Shown piece after piece: positions 59,845 to 64,000 of a DNA stretch of 64,000 nt. Position numbers and translations under genes: made by a program. Each line of letters starts with the position of its first letter. The stretch's first letter is position 1. This stretch comes from Deltaproteobacteria bacterium IMCC39146 (GTDB taxonomy: Bacteria; Desulfobacterota; Desulfuromonadia; Desulfuromonadales; BM103): positions 1-64,000 of the forward strand of contig JARUHP010000021.1 of the NCBI GenBank assembly GCA_030005635.1, given 5' to 3'. The notes under the pieces were generated by a model. The model did not search any database and had not been told where the DNA came from. It saw nothing but the letters and a program-made list of their open reading frames with translations.

Positions 59845-59940
59845 CACCGACAAGAGCAAACCATCTGAGAAGGTGGGACGCAAAACCTCCGATCCTAGTC
59901 GCAATCATTGATTGTGAAGGACAGCGGGGTTACCGAAGTA
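59845..59940 (+). promoter_or_regulatory. GEMM-I riboswitch (aptamer 3)
   Basis: GCAAACCATCTGAGAAGGTGG, then GACGCAAAACCTCCGATCC, then ACAGCGGGGTTACCGAAG, all close to the Vibrio Vc2 aptamer. G before CAAACC predicts c-di-GMP. TATAAT at 59816 may be the -10 box. The terminator behind it (59949) shows transcriptional control of the secreted protein gene. Confidence 0.88.
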
Positions 59941-59948
59941 GCGACCAT

Positions 59949-59989
59949 GCGCCCCTTGTCTCTTCAGATTTGGAGGCGCTTTTGTTTTT
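59949..59989 (+). terminator. Riboswitch expression-platform terminator
   Basis: GCGCC (59949-59953) pairs with GGCGC (59975-59979), followed by TTTTGTTTTT. It separates aptamer 3 from the GTG start at 60033, and shows that an ATG at 59970 inside the stem is not the real start. Confidence 0.8.
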
Positions 59990-60032
59990 AGTAAAAACAC
60001 GGCAAAAATTAATTCTGAACGAGGAGATTCCT

Positions 60033-60896
60033 GTGCCACACTTCAAAACAAATATTACGATCTTAACCGTTGCTCTGCTGCTGTGCGGCAATCTGGCTAC
60101 AGCCGCAACCTTTACCTCTTGCTTCCAAAATACATGCGCAATTATCACAGCCCCGGATAATGTCGTTCCAGGGGAAGACTTTGAAATTCAAGTCGAAGGT
60201 TATATTGAAAATGCGACCGGTTGGGACAACTCGTCTTACCTTCTGCTCGAAGACGCAGAGTGGCACTATGACTCAAATCACATGATACGCTTCTCTGGCG
60301 AGACAGTTGATGCAAAAGGTCTTAATTGGGGAGGGAGTCTTACGAAAAAATACCCGATGAAAGGCATTGCTGATACAAAAGTGCTCACCTTTGTATTCGG
60401 TTCACGTAGTCATCAACATGGTTATTATGATGTCGCCGTTGAAGCCACCATCGAAGCCGCATCGCCCGCCATTGATGTTGCCTTTGATATCAAACCTCAG
60501 TCTTGCCCTAACCCACTAAATGCAAACAAAAAAGGTTTGTTGTCAGCATCTATTGTGGGCTCATCAGCTTTCGATGTGAGACAAGTTGACCCTGCTACGG
60601 TTCGACTTGCAGGAGTGAGTCCCATTCATTATTCCTATGAAGATGTAACGGAACCTTTTTACCCCTTGACTGAAAAGGTCTATGAGTTTGATTGTACCGA
60701 TGCTGGACCCGATGGGCAGACTGACCTGACATTAAAGTTTCGCGCTCAGGAAATCTATGATGCCTTGCAAAACTTATATGGTCAGGACTTGAGAAAAGGG
60801 GATGTGGTGACCATTCAAATGACGGCGGTATTATCAGACGGTGTCCTGACAAACATTTCTGGAGAGGATGTCCTTCGGATCAATTCCAAGAAGTGA
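60033..60896 (+). CDS. GEMM-controlled secreted protein
   Basis: 287 residues from GTG 60033, after GAGGAG. Signal peptide (ILTVALLLCGNLATA), an N-terminal domain of beta strands (about 25-150), then IDVAFDIKPQSCPNPLNANKKG, a domain seen in many exported proteins of Gram-negative bacteria (often with PEP-CTERM or dockerin neighbours), ending with DGQTDLTLKFRAQEI. Two cysteines near the start (CFQNTC) may form a disulfide. The function is unknown; the GEMM leader links it to c-di-GMP, as for biofilm or surface proteins. Confidence 0.8.
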   Translation: MPHFKTNITILTVALLLCGNLATAATFTSCFQNTCAIITAPDNVVPGEDFEIQVEGYIENATGWDNSSYLLLEDAEWHYDSNHMIRFSGETVDAKGLNWGGSLTKKYPMKGIADTKVLTFVFGSRSHQHGYYDVAVEATIEAASPAIDVAFDIKPQSCPNPLNANKKGLLSASIVGSSAFDVRQVDPATVRLAGVSPIHYSYEDVTEPFYPLTEKVYEFDCTDAGPDGQTDLTLKFRAQEIYDALQNLYGQDLRKGDVVTIQMTAVLSDGVLTNISGEDVLRINSKK

Positions 60897-60975
60897 CATA
60901 GCTCCCATTGAGCAGCATTCAAGCCGAACAAGAAAAGGCCTTACGGGGTTTGCTCCAAGAGACCTTTTTTACAAG

Positions 60976-61070
60976 TCACGACTTGTGAGAAGAAAATCGG
61001 CTTCTTGTTGATAGAGACATTTAAAAAGACAAAACTATGGCCACCAGGATTTGATCTTGGTGGCCTTTTA
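60976..61070 (+). repeat. Dispersed RNA-like element, copy G (best preserved)
   Basis: TCACGACTTGTGAGAAGAAAATCGGCTTCTT contains a stem AGAAG/CTTCT. TTGATAGAGACATTTAAAAAGACAAAACTATGG follows, then the 3' hairpin GGCCACCA with TGGTGGCC and a short T run. It lies 79 bases after the secreted protein gene. Confidence 0.8.
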
Positions 61071-61185
61071 CTGGAATGCAGGGTTTGTAAGAATTTCACC
61101 TCTCAGCCAATTTGAGCAACGCCAAGCGATGCGAGGATAAATAATAATATTTACTTGCTTGACAGTTCGAGCCCAACTCGGGGGT

Positions 61186-61237
61186 CCATATAAATAATGG
61201 GTCTATAGTGTTTGCTGTAGACCCCTTATTTATATGG
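61186..61237. repeat. Long perfect inverted repeat
   Basis: CCATATAAATAA-T-GGGTCTA on the left and TAGACCC-C-TTATTTATATGG on the right pair over about 20 bases with a short central loop. It lies 62 bases downstream of the potassium-channel stop codon and could be its terminator or an operator. Confidence 0.75.
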
Positions 61238-61298
61238 GTGCCTTGCCACAAAACTTGCCTGTTATCGAGTCTCTGACAATCGAGGTTTCGCCCGATCT

Positions 61299-62999
61299 TC
61301 ACCCGAACTCTTCGGTGAAATCTCGGCGTTGGGGTTCACTCCCCAACATCACCAGTTCACAACCAGACTCAAGGACCATCGAAGCCGTCGCCGGGATGAC
61401 TTTGCGGTCGGACAGGCGCAGCGCCAGCACGTTGAGACCAGTCCGCGCCCGGATCTGGCTGGATGCAAGGGTCTGTCCAGCCAGGCTCACAGGCACGGAG
61501 ACATAAAAGAGCTCGAACCCCTCACCCAGGATTACTGACTCTCGGCTCTGTAGCAGCGCCATAACGCTCTCGGCTCCCAGAGACGGGTAGCTCAGCACAA
61601 AGTCGGCGCCAGCCCGGTGGATCGCTTCGATGTTACGCTCATGAGTGATGCGGCTGATCACCCGTAGCTCTGGATTCAAACGACGGCAGTACACCGCCAG
61701 GTAGACGTTCATGGCATCATCATTAGTGGTAAGCAGCACGCTGGGGGCCTCGGCCAATCCCGCACCCATGAGCAGTTCCAGATCAGCCGCGTCGCCGATG
61801 AACAACTGGTCGGCGACCCCCTCCAGAGAGCTCCGCAGGCCCTCCTCGCGCTCGATCATGTGAACGGTCACTCCACGACTCCGGAGAGTTCGGGTGGTAA
61901 CACAGCCCACCTTGCCGCCACCGATTACGAGCACCGGGTTGAAATTGGTATTGTAAATCACCAGATAAGTATCGATGTTGGTGATCTGCTCGCTGGACCC
62001 CACCACCACCGGAAAGCTCCCGTCGGCAAGGACGGTATCAGGCGTAACCGGGACCATGCTCCCCCGCTCCCACACCGCTACTACATTCAGACCGAAGGTC
62101 TCCCTCAGCTGCACTTCCCGCAGGGAACGACCGACCAACGGAGTGTTGTGCACTGGGAACTCTGCGATCATAAGATCTCCCACCCGCCCGACCACGTGGC
62201 AGTGAAGGTGCCCGGCGCTAACACGGTTGGCGAGGTGCTCCCCCAACTGGAGTTTGAGGGGCATAACGTGATTGCTACCGGTCAGCTCAAGCAGGTCTAT
62301 TGACTGCTCGTGCTCGGCCACCGCAGCGATGGGAACTTGTAGAGAGAGGTCACGGATCGTCAGGGTGATGTTGGTGTTGGTCGTATCGGCGCAGTTGGCG
62401 ACCACCAGCCGGGCATGCGCCACCTCCAACGCTTCGTAAGTGGCCCGGTCCTCCACTCCTCCGGTCACTACTGGCACGCCGTCGATTTGCAGTTGCACGG
62501 CTTTGACCGGGTCCGGTTCGATCACGAAGTGGGGGATGCCGTGAAGTCGCAGCCGTGCCATCAACGACGTGGCCAGACTGTCTAGGCTACACAGGATGAC
62601 ATGGCCTCGAGTACCTGGGGGTACTGCCCTGGGCGCATGAAACTGCATTCGGGATTCCATCCACGGTGCGTAGAAGAACCGGATGAATACGAACGGTAGC
62701 ACGATCAGGAGCAGCACAACGCCGGACAAGAGAACTACGACACTGAACAGGCGACCCAGATCGCTATGAAAGGTGATGTCGCCAAACCCGAGGGTGGTCA
62801 TAACCGTGAGAGCCCAGTAAACTCCCGTGACCCAGGAGTGCTCCTGCCCTTCGACATGGTACATGATCCAGTGGAAACCGACGGAAAAGAGCGCCACGGT
62901 CGCCACCAGCAGGAGCGTATAGCTTACCAGAGCCCGGAGATTGGGGCGGAGGTGTTTCGGGATAAGGAGAGACAACAACTGGCTTGTGAGAAACTTCAT
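61299..62999 (-). CDS. Potassium channel with two RCK (TrkA) modules
   Basis: 566 residues from ATG 62999, after CAAGGAT. Two N-terminal membrane helices flank a pore with selectivity filter TTLGFGD (about 68-74). The cytoplasmic part has two TrkA-N NAD-binding folds (GHVILCSLDSLATSL near 136 and NPVLVIGGGKVGCVTTRTL near 360), each followed by a TrkA-C domain. This is the architecture of KCh/GsuK-type channels gated by nucleotides or calcium. The base composition is visibly more GC-rich than neighbouring genes, a sign of possible horizontal transfer. It is monocistronic. Confidence 0.9.
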   Translation of the reverse strand: MKFLTSQLLSLLIPKHLRPNLRALVSYTLLLVATVALFSVGFHWIMYHVEGQEHSWVTGVYWALTVMTTLGFGDITFHSDLGRLFSVVVLLSGVVLLLIVLPFVFIRFFYAPWMESRMQFHAPRAVPPGTRGHVILCSLDSLATSLMARLRLHGIPHFVIEPDPVKAVQLQIDGVPVVTGGVEDRATYEALEVAHARLVVANCADTTNTNITLTIRDLSLQVPIAAVAEHEQSIDLLELTGSNHVMPLKLQLGEHLANRVSAGHLHCHVVGRVGDLMIAEFPVHNTPLVGRSLREVQLRETFGLNVVAVWERGSMVPVTPDTVLADGSFPVVVGSSEQITNIDTYLVIYNTNFNPVLVIGGGKVGCVTTRTLRSRGVTVHMIEREEGLRSSLEGVADQLFIGDAADLELLMGAGLAEAPSVLLTTNDDAMNVYLAVYCRRLNPELRVISRITHERNIEAIHRAGADFVLSYPSLGAESVMALLQSRESVILGEGFELFYVSVPVSLAGQTLASSQIRARTGLNVLALRLSDRKVIPATASMVLESGCELVMLGSEPQRRDFTEEFG

Positions 63000-63254
63000 C
63001 GGGCATCCTTGCAAATACGAGTCTTTCTTGAGAAACAGCCTTATCGCCCGTCGACCATCTTATGTGCTCGGAAAACCACACATCCGTTATTAAGACGCCG
63101 CCTCCCGGGTTATTCTCGCCTCAATCTCTGGCAGAAAACCCCAAAAAGGCTTGACACAATACGAAGATACCATAGTTAAAACTCTTGTCTGTGAAGAATT
63201 TGATGACGGCTGGGGAGATGGTAGCCCGGACGTCAAATAGCAGGAGATGGCTCT

Positions 63255-63443
63255 ATGCGAATAATTGTATTTTTCTTCACCCCGATCCTACTGCTCTTTC
63301 TGACCAGTTGCATAGCGACCAAGGTTGTGACGATACCAATGCGGGTTGCAGCCGAAGTGGTTTGCTTTGTACCTGTAATTGGCGGAGTTGCTGAAGTTGT
63401 AGTAGACACCACTGGGGGAGCTATAGCCTTAGTCCCTTTCTGA
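63255..63443 (+). CDS. Small lipoprotein, DUF6726-like
   Basis: 62 residues: lipobox LTSC (cysteine 19), then ATKVVTIPMRVAAEVVCFVPV, a valine-rich stretch and a hydrophobic end. Family members have the same size and CxATKVVTLP pattern. CAGGAGA precedes ATG 63255. The function is unknown. Confidence 0.75.
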   Translation: MRIIVFFFTPILLLFLTSCIATKVVTIPMRVAAEVVCFVPVIGGVAEVVVDTTGGAIALVPF

Positions 63444-63471
63444 TTATAAACTTCTTTAGCTTAGATAATTA

Positions 63472-63505
63472 TTGCCACCAGGGTTAGATCCTTGGCAGCC
63501 ATTTC
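63472..63505 (+). repeat. Dispersed RNA-like element, 3' hairpin only (copy H)
   Basis: TTGCCACCAGGG and TCCTTGGCAGCC form the same terminal hairpin as copies A and G. The 5' half is missing. It lies after the DUF6726-like gene. Confidence 0.6.
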
Positions 63506-63594
63506 CTTATATGTAAGGATTTATAGTAAACAATTCTTTGTGTTACACTTCGGAGAATGAAAGGGCTTATTCCTATCATTACAAGGAGATCACA

Positions 63595-64000
63595 ATGGTG
63601 ACAACTCTGGCATTTGATGTGTACGGGACACTTATTGATACGCACGGTGTCATGACATTACTGGAAGAACTGGTCGGCGACAAAGCAAAAGATTTTTCGA
63701 GGACCTGGCGTGACAAGCAGTTAGAGTATTCGTTTCGCAAAGGGCTGATGCAGAACTACGAAACCTTTGCCGTCTGTACCAGCCAAGCCCTTGATTACAC
63801 CTGCGCCTCTTATGGAGCCACTCTGAGCGCTGAGCAGAAAAAGGAATTGATGGCTATCTATCGTGTCCTGCCGGCTTTTGATGACGCGAAAGAAGGTCTG
63901 ACCCGATTGAAAGATACAGGAAACCGCCTCTTCGCTTTTTCCAATGGCGCAGCAGATGCCCTTGAAATACTGCTTAACAACGCAGGCATCCGCGAGTTGT
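63595..64000 (+). CDS. HAD hydrolase, haloacid dehalogenase type II-like (partial)
   Basis: The gene is cut by the window end; 135 codons are visible. LAFDVYGTLIDTHGV holds the HAD nucleophile aspartate and the second aspartate is replaced by tyrosine (DVYGT), as in L-2-haloacid dehalogenases and relatives. FAFSNGAADALEILL supplies motif II serine. The start ATG 63595 follows AAGGAG. The substrate is not predictable. Confidence 0.85.
   Translation, partial: MVTTLAFDVYGTLIDTHGVMTLLEELVGDKAKDFSRTWRDKQLEYSFRKGLMQNYETFAVCTSQALDYTCASYGATLSAEQKKELMAIYRVLPAFDDAKEGLTRLKDTGNRLFAFSNGAADALEILLNNAGIREL

Overview
The window looks like chromosomal DNA of a Desulfuromonadales/Geobacterales-type bacterium (Desulfobacterota). 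This is an inference from content: two multihaem c-type cytochromes, system II cytochrome c maturation (ResB, CcsB/ResC, CcdA, TlpA-like thioredoxin), four GEMM-I riboswitch aptamers, an RpoN plus ANTAR-type control region before glnK-amtB, many sensor kinases, and moderate base composition. No rRNA, tRNA, CRISPR array, prophage or intact transposon was found.

Layout. 0-4.5 kb is accessory: a decayed response regulator, a divergent diadenylate-cyclase-like protein, a GEMM-controlled pair of small proteins, a VOC protein and a transposase remnant. 4.7-9.3 kb is a nitrogen module on the minus strand (sensor kinase; glnK, amtB, porin). 9.4-25 kb is mostly housekeeping: 6S RNA, TraB-like protein, L,D-transpeptidase, a large PAS kinase followed by two LysE exporters, TrmO, rhomboid protease, YbaK and sirtuin, an octahaem cytochrome, a Bax-inhibitor protein, an HD protein and DjlA. 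25-29 kb holds an RpoN-promoted PEGA lipoprotein, an HD-GYP protein, and alanine dehydrogenase divergent from an Lrp regulator. 29.6-40.1 kb is a redox and cytochrome-maturation block (DsbA/DsbB pair, CcdA, TlpA-like, TPR, CcsB, ResB), followed by a metal-linked ABC cluster (DUF2318, FtsX-type permease, ATPase, zinc ribbons, HMA protein). 40-45 kb has an M24 peptidase, a GEMM-led NHL protein plus tetrahaem cytochrome operon, and an orphan GEMM aptamer on the opposite strand. 45-54.6 kb is housekeeping (Smr protein, MltD, HflX, FabI, DsbC-like, MntP, PHP). 54.8-64 kb is accessory again: DUF1127, zinc-ribbon protein, microproteins, a thioredoxin-CcdA-rhodanese operon, a GEMM-led secreted protein, a two-RCK potassium channel, and a HAD hydrolase cut by the window end.

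Working together: an HD-GYP phosphodiesterase and four GEMM aptamers suggest that cyclic dinucleotides set the level of secreted proteins and an extracellular electron-transfer cytochrome, while the thiol-redox and ResB/CcsB genes mature those cytochromes.

The most novel signal is a dispersed element of about 100 nt: six copies with a recognisable 5' half and one 3' hairpin alone, plus one short 5' box. All are on the plus strand and confined to the two accessory ends. The terminal hairpin varies in sequence while keeping its pairing, which makes it a candidate undescribed structured RNA. Other strong points are the orphan antisense GEMM, the two-hexaloop ANTAR leader behind an RpoN promoter, and the DAC-like protein with an altered RHR motif.
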